DNA of 64,000 bases, from positions 84,034,852 to 84,098,851 of the forward strand of contig CM066736.1 of NCBI GenBank assembly GCA_033961575.1. The letters run 5' to 3'. The DNA comes from Aselliscus stoliczkanus (lineage: Eukaryota; Chordata; Mammalia; Chiroptera; Hipposideridae). Shown here one piece after another: positions 33,341 through 46,104 of this stretch. Under the pieces are notes generated by a model. That model was not told the origin of the DNA and did no database searches. It saw only the letters and a program-made list of their open reading frames with translations. Position numbers and translations under genes: made by a program. The stretch's first letter is position 1; each line of letters opens with the position of its first letter.

Positions 33341-33820
33341 TTTTTTTTTAAAGTGGGTTCTTTTTTTTCTTTCTTTCTTTTTTTTTTTAAGATTTTATTG
33401 GGGAGTTGGTAGAGGGGAACAGCGTTGGGGAATCGGGGAAGGGGAACAGACAAGTTGCTGTCTTTTTGTTCTTCAGTTTAGTTGCGGAGGATGTTGCTTC
33501 ACTGTTGGTGTTGTCATTGCGCTCTTCCCGGATGAGGCAGATCGGTCACTGGCCTCTGGATGTCGCTCACCGCGGCTATTGGCAGCTCACACTTGGCTGC
33601 CAGCCGCTCACGCTGGCTGCGGGCCACTCACTGCAGCCTATGGCAGCCCACTGCAGCAGGGGCTGCAGCTCACACCATCACCAGGGCTCGCACAGCCCAG
33701 CTCCAGGTGGAGCTGTTGTTAGCTGTAGAGGGCAGTGTCACTGGCCCTCACGTGGGATCCGAACCGGGGCCGCTGGCATCCCAAAACCAGCGCTTAACCA
33801 ATGCGCCACTCGGCCGGCCC
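33341..33820 (-). mobile_element. tRNA-derived SINE, full length
   Basis: Antisense copy with a long T/C-rich tail and CGGCCGGCCC head end. Duplication TGACAGCCATTTTT at 33327-33340 and 33821-33834. Confidence 0.92.
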
Positions 33821-33949
33821 TGACAGCCATTTTTAAGAGGGTGGTGTGTTTTCCTGGCACACACACACAGACACAGACACACACACAATTTTTAAATTCT
33901 TATTCTACATCTTGGTCAATTTTCATATTCATTTAACAGGCTATTTTAG

Positions 33950-34179
33950 GCATCTTTTCATGTTAGTGCATATGGTTCTTCCTCATTCTTTTTAAAAATT
34001 GTGTATGCATATATATTTATACATAATATAAAATTTGTGATTTTCACCATTTTTAGGTATACAACTTAGTGGTATTAATTACATTCACAGTATTGTGCAA
34101 CCATCACTACTATCTATTTCCAAAACTTTATTGTTATCCCAAACAAAAACTCTGTACTCATTAAGCAATAACTATCCCC

Positions 34180-34226
<47 letters not shown>

Positions 34227-34400
34227 ATTCACCTCTAATGTACATTTTGTCTCTATGAATGCCTCATCCTTTTTATGGCAGAATATTATCCTACGGTAGG
34301 AGACATCAACATTTATTTAACCATTCTCTGCTAATGGACATGCAGGGTGTTCCCAATTTTTTGATAATACAAATAATGCTGTAACAAATGCTTGTTGCAT
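33950..34400 (-). repeat. L1 3' fragment with CA run
   Basis: TATTGTGCAACCATCACTAC and GAATATTATCCTACGG are antisense L1 landmarks. A CA run (34182-34226) interrupts it. Confidence 0.65.
34182..34226. repeat. (CA)n microsatellite
   Basis: CA run of about 22 units inside L1 sequence. Confidence 0.95.
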
Positions 34401-34974
34401 CACAATTACCTTTAACATGAAGGCTCCTGACCCCATCCCCAGATATTTTGGATTAATAAGGATAAAGGGGGTCCAGGAATCTGGGTTTTTAAAGCATCCT
34501 ACCTGATCATTGTGATGTGAGGCTACACAATGAGGACCATGGCTACGGGGCCTGGGTCTGCTGCCTTCCTGGGTCCCCAGCCTCCAGCCCTGAGCCTGCC
34601 TCCCACCCCCCGAGTGTGGATTTGCTCCCTAGAACCACATCATACACTCCGGAGCTCCTCCCCACACTCTGCTGCTGCCATGCCAAGGCTGCCTGGTGAG
34701 TAATCAGGCACAGCATGCCGGCCACTGGGGTGACACAGCCTCTAAGGGAAGCTTGATAAACTGTGCAGCTACCAACCTGGAAGCCCTGAGTCACCCTGGT
34801 TTACCAGGCAGCTCCCAATTCTGTCACCTGTTAGCTGTGCCCCTTGTGGGAGGCAAGCTCATCACTCACTCAAATCCAGGCCCACCAAGGAAGAGGCTTC
34901 CTTATCTACCCTGGGGAAAGTATGACTCACACACACAGAGGAGTGGTGGGTGGGCAGGTGGAGCAGGGAGCCAT

Positions 34975-35195
34975 TAGGAGAAAGAGAAATGAGACAGAAT
35001 CAAGGCTGGATTGGGGTGGGGATGGAATGAAAAGGTGAAGGAGAAAGAGAAAGAGGAAGCAGAGATAAAAGAGGTAGAGAAAAAGAAGACCAGAGTTAGA
35101 GGGGAGACCCAGAAAGGAGAAGCGCAGGAGAAAGGAGAAAACATAAAGGAAAGAAAGAGAAAAGGGAGGGGGGCATCGAGAAGAAAGAGACGGCA
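34975..35195 (+). repeat. Polypurine tract (GA-rich)
   Basis: About 220 bases, nearly all A and G, with irregular GAGAAAG and GAAGAAA units. Gives a lysine/glutamate-rich open frame that is not a gene. Confidence 0.8.
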
Positions 35196-35656
35196 GGATG
35201 CCTCAGCTGGCATTTTGGATCAGTCCAGAAAAGAATTCTTGTGCTTCAGATCCCAGGAAGACGGGTGGTGCAGGTAGTCCAGCTTGGTTCTCAGGCCCTG
35301 GGTATACGCCAGCTCCAGTTTCTAGTCCTTGCCTGCAGCCCTGGCAGCCCTGTGTGTGTGTGTGTGTGGGGGGGAGTTGGGTGGTGGTCAGACTCTGAAC
35401 CTGGGGCAGCTACACCCTGTGTACCCACGGGTGGATACAGCCTTCCTCATCACTTGGCAACAAGGAACAGGATCCTCAGAAAGGTGCATGTTCGCTGCAC
35501 AATGCCTTAGCTCTAAAGGATGCTTGCTACAGTGTTCTTTATAGTAAAGGAGACAAAAGAAAGACAGAAAAAAGGGAGAAATGAAATGTGGCTTCATACA
35601 TTTGTGATACAGCCACACAACACAATGTTATATAGCTATTAAAAATAGTGGCACAG

Positions 35657-36100
35657 GGCCGGCCAAGTGGCGCATTGGTTAAGCGCTGGTTTTGGGATGC
35701 CAGCGGCCCCGGTTCGGATCCCACATGAGGGCCAGTGACAGTGCCCTCTACAGCTAACAACAGCTCCACCTGGAGCTGGGCTGTGCGAGCCCCGGGGATG
35801 GTGTGGGCTGCAGCCCCTGCTGCAGTGGGCTGCCATAGGCTACAGTGAGTGGCCCGCAGCCAGCGTGAGCGGCTGGCAGCCAGCGTGAGCTGCCAATAGC
35901 CGCGGTGAGGTGAGCGACATCCAGAGGCCAGCGACCGATCTGCCTCATCCGGGAAGAGCGCAATGACGATACCAACAGTGAAGCAACATCCTCCGCAACT
36001 AAACTGAAGAACAAAAAGACAGCAACTTGTCTGTTCCCCTTCCCCAATTCCCCAACGCTGTTCCCCTCTGCCAATTCCCCAATAAAATCTTTAAAAAAAA
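35657..36100 (+). mobile_element. tRNA-derived SINE, full length
   Basis: Sense copy GGCCGGCCAAGTGGCGCATT to AATAAAATCTTT. Duplication AAAATAGTGGCACAG at 35642-35656 and 36101-36115. Confidence 0.93.
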
Positions 36101-37443
36101 AAAATAGTGGCACAGAAGAACCCTTAATAATATGGAGAAAATCCTCACAATATTAGATGAGAAAAAAAAGTACATTCATGTTTAAATTAATATTTCAAAT
36201 AGTATGGCTTTAATTGTGTTAGTGGATATTCAATGGGGGTGGCACAACTTGTACCCTGGCTCAAAGTTGTCTGGAAGTTCAGTTCAGTTCAGTGTGCTAA
36301 GAGACAGTTGTTCTTTGAGATCTCAAGTCTGGACCCTACCCCTTCCTTACTAACCCCATGCCCTCCCTTTTGGGGAAATTTCCCTTTAAAGTCTTGCCAT
36401 GGGGGTAAGTCCTGGTCCCTGCTCCCACTATAGAAGCCCAAGTGATTGGATTCTCCCTCTACCTGCCCTTGGTGTAGCCAGGGGCACGCCTGTGACCAGC
36501 AGAAGTCAGCCAGTTCTGTAATGTGATCCTTGCAGTATGATCCTAACTCTGGGCCCCATGAGCTCCTGGTCCCCATCCTCTGTCAACACTGGCAGTCTCC
36601 TAAGAAATTCCTGTTTTGTTTGAGGAGCTGGCATTGGCCTCTGTGGCTTGCCATCAGGAGCTAGGTCTGACACTCTGGCTGTGTTCAGCTGCAGGGAGTT
36701 TTGCTATCACCACCCGTTAGATTAGTTGTCTTGGAGCTGTGTGGGAAGGTGTCTATGTGGGGCAATTAGCTAGGGCATCCGAACTGGGGCTGGGCAACCA
36801 ATAAATGAGGAGCTGGATGGGCTGCAGTAGGTTCCTCTCCAGGAACCTGAGGAGGATGAGCTGGCAGAGGTCCTGAGTACAGGCCATGAGAGTTACTCTT
36901 CTCAGAGATAGAGGGTAAGCAATAACTAGCCCCCACATGTGCCTGGGCCAGAGGCTGCCAGCATGCCCTCAAAAAAGGGTCTGGGGCCGGGGGGCTTGGG
37001 AAGGATATCGAATCTCTCACTCAGACTGAACCAGAGGTGTCTCAGAGAGGGAGGCAGGAGCTGACCCCCAGGGGCAGGCACCCAAGGACTCTGGAGGTCC
37101 CAGGACTTGGGGAACCACCTATGTTGGTTACTTTGTCCTACCCAGTCAGAAACTCTTAGATGAAAAGGGTCTTGGGCTGTGTTTTGGGGAGTATTGAAGG
37201 AGGACTTCTGGGAAGATGGTGTCCCAACTCCACAGCTGGTCTGGTAGGGGAACCCTGGGGCAGGAGTGGGTAGCAATGATTTTTTTTGGGTAGATGTTTT
37301 ATTGAAGTATAATATGTACAGAGGAATGCACCCCAAGTAATTTTCACAAGAAGTAAGCACAACTGTATAACCCTCACCCAGCCCAAGACAAAAAACAGTA
37401 CTTAGCATCCCAGAAGCTCCCCATTTGTGTGGCAGTGATTTTT

Positions 37444-37876
37444 TTTTTTTTTTTTAAGATTTTATTGGGGAATTGGGGGAGGGGAACAGCGTTGGGGAAT
37501 TGGGGAAGGGGAACAGACAAGTTGCTGTCTTTTTGTTCTTCAGTCTAGTTGTGGAGGACATTGCTTCACTGGCCCATGTTGGTATCGTCATTGCGCTCTT
37601 CCTGGATGAGGCAGATTGGTCACCGGCCTCTGGTTGGTCGCTCACCGCGGCTATTGGCAGCTCACGCTGGCTGCTGGCCACTCACTGTAGCCTATGGCAG
37701 CCCACTGCAGCAGGGGCTGCAGCCTACACTGTCACCGGGGCTCACACAGCCCAGCTCCAGGTGGAGCTGTTGTTAGCTGTAGAGGGCAGTATCACTGGCC
37801 CTCATATGTGGGATCCGAACTGGGACCGCTGGCATCCCAAAACCCTCTCTTAACCAATGCGCCACTCAGCGGGCCC
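37444..37876 (-). mobile_element. tRNA-derived SINE, full length
   Basis: Antisense copy. An 18-base duplication (TGTGTGGCAGTGATTTTT) flanks it at 37426-37443 and 37877-37894. Confidence 0.93.
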
Positions 37877-38394
37877 TGTGTGGCAGTGATTTTTAAAGAG
37901 GGAAGTGGGCAGGGTCTGAGAGCAAAGGAAGGAGGAAGGCACGGATCCTCCCAGGTTCCAGCCCGATGTGTGGTCCTGGAGACAGCAGGAGAGCCCTTGC
38001 TTTATTAGCACCAGCTGGTGAACTAGCCTGCATGCAGGGCGCAGGGCCACACCACACACCCAGTGTTCAGGGCCAGCCCTTGGGAACTTAGTGAGCAGAT
38101 TATTAGCCACAGGCAGCCCTACCAAGCAAGGCAAGGAACAGGGTGTTTGCAGAGGCTCAGAGACCAGGTAGGACTGGGCGGAGAGCCAGAGGGCAAACAG
38201 GGAAGAGAATGTTCCCTGGCTGGGCTGGGAGGGTGTATGCCTAGAGGTGCCTGGGAGCGGCCAGTCCCAGGGGAATGGCTGGCGGCAGACACTATTTGCT
38301 CCCTGAAGCTTTTGTTTGCCCAGGAATGATTCACCAGAGTTCCAATGATCAGACCCTCCTCTTCTTCCCACACTGTGAGCGTCTGTGTGGGGGA

Positions 38395-38615
38395 CACAGG
38401 AGCACTATGGAACAAGCACAGCAGTGACATCAGGGAGACCTGTGTCTGAACCCAGGCTCTAGGCTGTGTGATTTTGGGAAGATCACATTCCGACCTTGGT
38501 TTCCTCATCAACACAATAGAACAACAGGGTGTACCTCATAAAACTGCTGTGAAGAGGAAATGAGATAACATATGTAATCTGCCTGACATTGGGTGGGCAC
38601 TTATGTAAATGTTTG
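38395..38615 (+). repeat. MIR element
   Basis: GAGACCTGTGTCTGAACCCA and CTGCTGTGAAGAGGAAATGA fit MIR order. Confidence 0.65.
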
Positions 38616-38653
38616 TTTCTTTCCTTTGCCACTTTTGTATTTAGCAAATACTA

Positions 38654-39332
38654 CAGCAGTTCCCCTCTATCTGTGGGGGATACATTCTAAGATCCCCGGT
38701 GGATGCCTGAAATGGCAGATAGTACTGAATTCTACATATACAATGTTTTCTCCTATATGCACATACCTTTGTTTAATACCTTTTCCATCGTAACTAAGCA
38801 CTTACCACACACTGTGGCTATAACTTTTGCCGTTTGAGGTATGACAGCAAAACCAGGAAGAATTTCTTTTTCCATCTTCACAGTTTCTCAGATAGCAACC
38901 TCAGAATATGATTTTTTTTTTCTTTCCTTATTAACTTGAGAACTTTCACTTTTTCACTTAAAGGAAGAACTTTACGGCTTCTCTTTGGCATACCCAAATT
39001 GCCAGCATCACTACTTTTGTGCTCTGGGGCCATTATTAAATAAAATAAGGGTTCCTTGAACACAAGCACTGTGATATCTCGACAATCGATAGTCGATCTG
39101 ATAACTCAGATGGCTATTTCTGTGTGCAGGTGTGGAGACGCTGGACACCAGGATGATTCGGGTCCCAGGTGGGACAGAGTGGGTTGGTGTGAGATTTCAT
39201 CACACTATTCAGAATGGCACACAATTTACAACTGTTTATCTCTGTAATTTTCCATTTAATATTTTCAGACCATGGTTGACTGTGGGTAACTGAAACCACA
39301 GGAAGTGAAACCACAGGTAAAAGGGTACTACT
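38654..39332 (-). mobile_element. Tigger-like (pogo) DNA transposon relic
   Basis: Ends CAGCAGTTCCCC...GGGTACTACT with the GTGGGGGATA and TGAAACCACAGG subterminal sequences of Tigger elements, flanked by TA. Minus-strand 38878-39069 encodes an N-terminal transposase fragment (PKRSRKVLPLSEKVKVLKLI), the CENP-B-like helix-turn-helix region. The rest of the transposase is missing. Confidence 0.8.
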
Positions 39333-39530
39333 ATATTTGTCTGGGGCCTTGTATGTGGCAGGCAATCGTGCGAGGCACCAGGAAGAGAATGGTGAACAAA
39401 GCAGAACGGGAGACTGGCTTGGCTGCCCTCATGGAACTCAGAATCTAACGAGTGGAACAGACATTAAGCCAATAAATAAACAAACACATGTGATGAAGGA
39501 AAAGAATGTTGTGTTATGAAGAACATCAGG

Positions 39531-39998
39531 GCCGGCCAAGTGGCGCATTGGTTAAGAGCTGGTTTTGGGATGCCGGCAGCCCCAGTTCGGATCCCACATA
39601 TGAGGGCCAGTGACACTGCCCTCTACAGCTAACAACAGCTCCACCTGGAGCTGGGCTGTGCGAGCCCTGGCAATGGTGTGGGCTGCAGCCCCTGCTGCAG
39701 TGGGCTGCCATAGGCTACAGTGTGTGGCAGGCAGCCAGCGTGAGTGGCCGGCAGCCAGCGTGAGCTGCCAATAGCTGCGGTGAGCGACCATCCAGAGGCC
39801 GGCGACCGATCTGCCTCATCCAGGAGGAGCGCGGTGACGACGCCAACATGGGCCAGTGAGGCAACGTCCTCCGCAGCTGGACTGAGGAACAAAAAGACAA
39901 CAACTTGTCTGTTCCCCTTCCCCAATTCCCCAACGCTGTTCCCCTCCCCCAATTCCCCAATAAAATCTTTAAAAAAATAAATAAATTTAAAAAAGTAA
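39531..39998 (+). mobile_element. tRNA-derived SINE, full length
   Basis: Sense copy followed by AAATAAATAAATTTAAAA tail. Duplication AAGAACATCAGG at 39519-39530 and 39999-40010. Confidence 0.92.
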
Positions 39999-40010
39999 AA
40001 GAACATCAGG

Positions 40011-40174
40011 GGCGGCCAGTTAGCTCAGGTGGTTAGAACGCAGTGCTCATAAACCAAGAGTGCCGGTTCGATCCCCACATGGGCCACTGAGATGCGCCCT
40101 CCACCACTAGATTGAAATAGCTACTTGACTTGGAGCTGATGGGTCCTGGAAAAATACGCTGTTCCCCAGTAAAG

Positions 40175-40209
<35 letters not shown>

Positions 40210-40215
40210 AGTAAA
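40011..40215 (+). mobile_element. SINE of another family
   Basis: CGGCCAGTTAGCTCAGGTGG head, GGTTCGATCCCC B box, a body ending GCTGTTCCCC and an (AAAT)n tail. It begins exactly where the preceding SINE's right duplication ends. Confidence 0.8.
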
Positions 40216-40369
40216 AACAAACATGAAAAACAATATCTGTGGTGACTTCCTTCAAATGGAATGGTCTCTATTAGGAAAGTCTCCTGGGGCAAGTGAGGTT
40301 TAAGCTGAGACTTAAATGATGAAAATGAACTGGGCATTTTGGAAAGCAGTACCACGAGGGGCTAAAAGG

Positions 40370-40580
40370 ACACAGGTTTTAGAGCCAGTATATAAGGGTT
40401 TCAAATTACTGGTCCAACTACTTACTCAGCCATGCAACTTTAGGTGAGTTCCTTTACCAATCTGAGTCTTAGTGTTCTCTTCTGTAAAATGCAGCTAAAA
40501 ATAACTTCGTAGATTTGCAAGGATAAAACCCAATTATGTACATAAAGTGCCCTGCATGGAGTCTGGCACATGGTGAATTC
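40370..40580 (+). repeat. MIR element
   Basis: GGTCCAACTACTTACTCAGC, a TAAAATGCAGCTAAAAATAA stretch and GTCTGGCACATGGTGAATTC fit MIR order. Confidence 0.6.
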
Positions 40581-41784
40581 TCAGTAGGACCAGTTTCCTT
40601 CCTGTGTCAGCTCATGAATAATTGTCGAGTGACTGGCACAGAGACAATGCATGCACATATGTACTCATATATGTGCGTGCACAGCACACATACACATTCA
40701 AGAACACATATAGCTATGCAGGACACATATGCTTATGCAGGACACAGCTGGGTATTCGAGAAGAGGTTCATAAAGGGACTCTATAAAGGTATGGCAGTGT
40801 TTGGGGTCAGCATGAAAGAATAGTGCAATCTGTCAGGGCTCGGTAACAGTGGGGGCCCGAAGGGGGTGAGGAAGAAAACAGCTATCAGAACCTGAGGGAG
40901 TACCTGTGTGGAAAAGGTACCTGAGGGATACAGATACCTTGCAGGGAATGGACAGAGAGGAAGCCGAGGGAATAAATACTCTGACCTCAGCATCCCCTTG
41001 CCCTCTGATCTCCTGCTAGGCCTCCCAATTGGCCAAACTCAGATGGAAGGCAGAGGGCACAGAGTCCTGTGGATTTATCCCCCAAGGATTAGCCTCCTGG
41101 GGTGGAGAGCAGGGGAGAAGGGTGGAGTAGATCTGGAGGGACAAATGGCAGAGATACCGTACAGGAGCCATACCCACTGGGCCTCTTTAGAATGTAAGTG
41201 ACAGATATATCCAACGTGAAATGGCTTACGTCAAAAGGGAATACCTCAGGTCACCTAACTGGAAACTCCAGGGGTAGGGCAGGAGGCACAGCTTGATCAA
41301 GGCTCAAATGATAACCAGAAACCAGTTTCTAAATCATCTCTCAATTCTGTTTTCCTTCATATGTCAACTTTACTTTCAAGCTACATAGAGGGACAAGATG
41401 GTGGCAGTAGAGAGTAAAGGAGGGCGTGATCCCAGAGGAAAACTGTGGTTCTTTACAAAGAAGGTCAAGTAGAAGCTGGGTGGAAATATTACACATGTCC
41501 ACTACAGTTTATGTTTGGGTGCTCATGGTCAATAAACTCGGGTGATAGGATTGGTACTGCTGAAGCTAGGCGAGCAAGCTCCTCTTCTTGACTGAGGCTG
41601 TTGGGGGACTATAGATGACTCAGCCACCCATTGCCATCTCTGCACTGAAGGGATTGATTAACCAGCCCAAGCCCCCATCAGACAGGTAGCAAAACAGGCC
41701 CGCTGAGAAGGGCTTTGTGCAACACCATGCAGTTAATGTCAAGGCCAGGACTTGAAGTCAGGTCTGTCCTCCACATGACTTCTT

Positions 41785-41935
41785 TTTTTTTTTTTTTTTT
41801 TTAATTTTTAAAATTTTTTTATTTTCAGTTACGGTTGACATGCAATATTATTTCAGTTTCAGATGTATAATACAGTGATTAGACATTTATGTAACTTACA
41901 AAGTGATTACCCAAATAAGCACACGACTTCTTTTT
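41785..41935 (-). repeat. L1 3' fragment
   Basis: TACGGTTGACATGCAATATT and ATAATACAGTGATTAGACAT match the antisense L1 3' UTR seen near 17380. Confidence 0.65.
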
Positions 41936-41950
41936 AAAAAGGAAATAAGA

Positions 41951-42398
41951 GGGGCCGGCCGAGTGGCGCATTGGTTAAGCGCTGGTTTTGGGATGCCAGC
42001 GGCCCCGGTTCGGATCCCACATAAGGGCCAGTGACACTGCCCTCTACAGCTGACAACAGCTCCACCTGGAGCTGGGCTGTGCGAGCCCTGGTGATGGTGT
42101 GGGCTGCAGCCCCTGCTGCAGTGGGCTGCCATAGGCTACAGTGAGTGGCCCGCAGCCAGCGTGAGCGGCTAGCAGACAGTGTGAGCTGCCAATAGCCGCA
42201 GTGAGTGACACCCAGAGGCCAGCGACCGATCTGCCTCATCCGGGAAAAGCACAATGACGATACCAACAGTGAAGCAACATCCTCCGCAACTAAACTGAAG
42301 AACAAAAAGACAGCAACTTGTCTGTTCCCCTTCCCCGATTCCCCAACGCTGTTCCCCTCTGCCAATTCCCCAATAAAACCTTTAAAAAAAAAAAAAAA
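41951..42398 (+). mobile_element. tRNA-derived SINE, first unit of a tandem pair
   Basis: Full sense copy ending in a 15-A tail. AAATAAGA precedes it (41943-41950), but no matching copy follows its tail; the match follows the second unit instead. Confidence 0.88.
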
Positions 42399-42809
42399 GT
42401 TGGTTTGGAAGCTCGAGCTCTGAGCAGCAGGGCCGCTGGTTCGGATCCCACGTGGGCCAGTGATGCTGTGCACTCTGCAGCTAAGATGGTGAAAACAACA
42501 GCTCAATCTGGAGCTGGGCTGCCGTGAGTCACCAGTGACTGGGCTGCGGTGGGCTGCCGTGGGCTGCTGTGAGTGGCCAGTGGCCGGCGTGGGCTGCCAC
42601 GAGCTGTTGTGAGCAGCAGTCCAATGGCCAGCGACCGATCTGCCTCAGCCAGGAAGAGCTCAATGATCACAAATCCAACATCTGCAAACGAGGCAACATC
42701 CTCCACGGCTAGACTAAAGAACAGAAGGACAGCAACTTGTCTGTTCCCCTTCCCCAATTCCCCAACACTGTTCCCGTCCCCCAGTTCCTCAATAAAATCT
42801 TTTAAAAAA
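42399..42809 (+). mobile_element. SINE, second unit of a tandem pair, 5' truncated
   Basis: Begins inside the head (TTGGTTTGGAAGCTCGAGC), then GGTTCGGATCCC, a body with CAACATCTGCAAACGAGG and the shared AATAAAATCTTT tail. AAATAAGA follows (42810-42817). Confidence 0.85.
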
Positions 42810-42974
42810 AAATAAGAAACACCCTTAGGTATTATTTGGATGGAAAAAAAGAAAGGAAGGAAGGGAGGAAGAGAGGGAGGGAGGGAAGGAAAAAAGTCAC
42901 ATTGGTAATAAATTAGGACAGTATAAAAAAATGTACAATGAAAAGTAATTTCTTCCCATGGCTGAGTCCCAGTG

Positions 42975-43300
42975 CTCTTCCCAGAGGCAATAGTAGCTAA
43001 ATCTCCTATATATCCTTCTGGACATTATCAATGTGAATGTAAGGGTATGCATATATTATTATTACTATCTTGGAGACTTTTCTATATTAGCACATAGAGA
43101 TCTGCCTCATTTTTTTTTTGTAGTGATGTAGAGTATTCTAGAGTGTAGAGATACTCTAATTTATTCAACCAGTCCCCAACTGATGAACATTTAAGCTGTT
43201 TCTAGTCTTTTGCTTCCATGAACAATGCTGCAATGAACATCTTTGACTACATGGTATCTTTGCACACCTGTACTCTAGAAGCTAATTCTAAGAGTGGAAA
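42975..43300 (-). repeat. L1 3' fragment
   Basis: GAACATTTAAGCTGTTTCTA and AACAATGCTGCAATGAACAT are antisense L1 landmarks. Confidence 0.65.
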
Positions 43301-43554
43301 CAGCACCTCATAGTTTTAAAGGGCTCATTCTAACATCACTTCCACTGGAAGGAACCAAGATTGATGATGTTGGAAGGAATCTTAACCATCGTCCAGCCCA
43401 GCTTTCCCCTCCTCATTTTCCAGATGAGGAAACTGAGGCCCCAGGTCTGACAGTATGCTAAGTAGTAGATTTGGACTAGAAGAGAATGTGGACAGAAGAG
43501 GGCGGGGTTAGGAGGCCAGCAGTGCTGGCTTTGGGCTCTGCCCTGGCAATGCAA

Positions 43555-43750
43555 GGAATGGTCAATACATCAGGCTCTGGAGCCAGATCACCTGGGTATG
43601 AATCCTGTTTTAGAAAAATACTCTTTATATGTTTCAATTTCTTCGCCTGGAAAATAGAGGTGATTTTAGTCTTCCTTTAATCTTCCTTGTAGGGTTGCAG
43701 TGAAAATAAGTGAGAGAATGCCTGTGAAACAAAGGTTACTTTTTATTACC
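43555..43750 (+). repeat. MIR element
   Basis: CATCAGGCTCTGGAGCCAGA and GGGTTGCAGTGAAAATAAGT fit MIR order. Confidence 0.6.
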
Positions 43751-43784
43751 ATTCCCTACTCTGGGCATACTTGGGGTTAAAAGG

Positions 43785-43882
43785 CCTATGAGCTATCACT
43801 TTGTGAGGGGTGTAAATGTCTAACTATTATGTTGCTTTGTACACTGGAAACTAATAAAATACATGTTAAAAGAAAAAAAAGC
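43785..43882 (+). repeat. L1 3' end
   Basis: AGGGGTGTAAATGTCTAAC and GGAAACTAATAAAATAC followed by an A-rich tail. Confidence 0.65.
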
Positions 43883-46104
43883 CTATGAGCTGATGAACTT
43901 GGGGTTGGGGAGGGCACACCTGGCATCCAGTCATGGTCTGTACCCATGCAGTCAAGGTCAAGCTGAGCAATTCTAACCTCTACCCAGAAGCTCTGGCTGC
44001 TTCTTCCCTCCAGAGAGGAGCTTGCTAGGTCTGGGGCAGTTCAGGACGAGGGCTTCAAATAGAAGCATAGCCATGCCTCCTTCCTATACTGTCTCCAGAG
44101 ATGGGCACCTGTGCTTGCCTCGCTTGGCACTGACTGTACGCTGCTTTCTAGATTCCTCCCGGAAATTCCACAGGGGCATCGCAACTTCCATTTTTGAGGT
44201 GAAGAATGTTAGGCTCCCCGAGTTAAAGGGGCTTACTTCTAAATAAAGAATTCCCGAGCCAGAGTAGGGGACATCTCTGGGGGAAAGGGGTACACATTGA
44301 TTGATTACGAAGTTGATTCGTTGAGGTATTTGCATTCTTTGGAGTTTATAATGTGGCCTTTTCCTCCAGAGGCTGCTTCAGTGAAAGATGATGCAAAGGG
44401 GACATCCGTCCTTGTTCTCTCATGACCGACCCCCTTCTTTTAGTTCCCCCTCTAACTCAGTACTTGCCTTCTACCTCATTACCCTGTGTACCCATCTCTA
44501 CCACACCCTCCTTCTCCTCCTTCATACTGGGGAGGCTTCCCTGCCCATGCTCCCTGCTAATGAGCCCACCACTCTCTGTATGCTCTCATAGGTCCTTGCT
44601 CTTTCCTCACAGAGAACCGATCATGCTGTGGAACCAGATATTTGTGTGGCTATTTAATTTGTCTGTGTCGCCCACTGATTGTGAGCTCCATGAGGCCAGC
44701 TCTTGTCCCTCCTAGTTCACTACTCTTTTCCCAATGCCTGGCACCACAACCAACACATAGTAGGCCCTCAGGTATCTGTGTCTAAAGGGGAATTGTGCCA
44801 CCTGCTACCAGTGTTGTTCTGAAGAGTAAATGGAACAAAGCTCTCCAAAGTGCAGGCCCAATGTCAGGCCAATCTGCTCCAGCCCTGGACCGTTGTCTAA
44901 AGACCTGGATATTTCTCAAGTGGGTGTGGAGCTGAGGGAAGGGAAAAGGGTCCTTGGGGGTTGGCAGGGGACTCCCTTGCTGTGGGACTCACAAAGGGAG
45001 CCTTGTGTGGGAGTGGTGGCAGTATGACTTGTGGGACAGCTGGGCCCAGCCAGGGCTGCCAGGCCTGAGCTGGGCTTGGCTGGGCACTCAGCCACAGGCA
45101 GCCCTCTGAGGGCCCTTTCATCTGAGTCCCAGCTGCCACTTGGCTGGCTGGCCCAAAGCCCAGCTGCCTGGAGAGGAGAGGGGCTGGAGGCTTTGTCTCA
45201 GGAAGAAGAACAAAGAATGGGGTGAGTAGGAGGGGGGCAGAGGGAAGCAGTGCTTGCTCTTGGCGTCAGGCCAAGGGGAAACCAGATCCAGTCATAGGCA
45301 ACACCAAGGAGCTGTTTGAATTCTTTTGTTGCCATAGCATCAAGCAAGACAGGATTGCAGAGACCATCTGAGAAAACATCCCAACCCCCACCATGTTATA
45401 GATGGAAAACAGAGGCCCCGAGAGGGGCAGGGACTTGCCCAAGGTGACACACAAATGGCAGAGCCAGAGCTATAATAGAATCCTGGTCTTTTGTTTCCTG
45501 GTGCTGAAGGACTCTGAAAGAGCCACTTCATCTCTGCATGCCTTGGTGTCCTCATGCATAAAGTGGAGATGACAATTCCTGTTTTGAATGGTGAGGGTCA
45601 AATGTCCTAATGGATATAAAAAGAAGAGGAAGATCATTTGAGTTGGGTCTTGAAAGCTATGTAGGAGTTTTCCAGAGACAATGAGCTGGTAGAGATGGTA
45701 TTCTGAACTGAAGGAACAGTGTAAACAAAGGCAGGACAGCATGGGAGTGCAGGCTGCATTTCAGGACAGCTGGGGCTGAGGAGGCGTAGGAAATGGGGCT
45801 AAAAGCCCAGGCTGCTTGGTACTGTCCACTGCCCTTCCAAGTGTGCCCTTCTTTCTGGGGTGATGACCTTTCAAAACTTAGCCTCCCTGTGGAATCATCC
45901 TGACCCATGCAGCTGATCAACCCACTGGGGGAAGTCAGACTATGCAAGAGGAAGTGGGAACCAAGGCTGTATGGAGCCTGTGGGAGGCTCCCCAACCCAG
46001 ACACAGCAGGCAGGGAAGCCTGCCTTGAGGACATCATGGCTGCCTCCCCATTACTCAGTCTCATCTGCAGAGTCATAATGTTCAAGGTACATACTTTGTC
46101 CAGT

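Larger units (their letters stand above)
30681..46100. other. Gene-poor repeat-rich interval
   Basis: No gene recognised. It contains two CA microsatellites, solo LTR 32484-32923, six SINE insertions or insertion groups, L1 pieces, a Tigger relic and MIR copies. Everything between looks like unique non-coding sequence. Confidence 0.6.

Noticed and set aside
34975..35277. Lysine/glutamate-rich open frame
   Set aside because: Low-complexity polypurine DNA; no gene features.
43486..43510. CTCF-like motif near ACAGAAGAGGGCGGGG
   Set aside because: Only a partial match in unique sequence without a CpG island; much weaker than the site at 30499.
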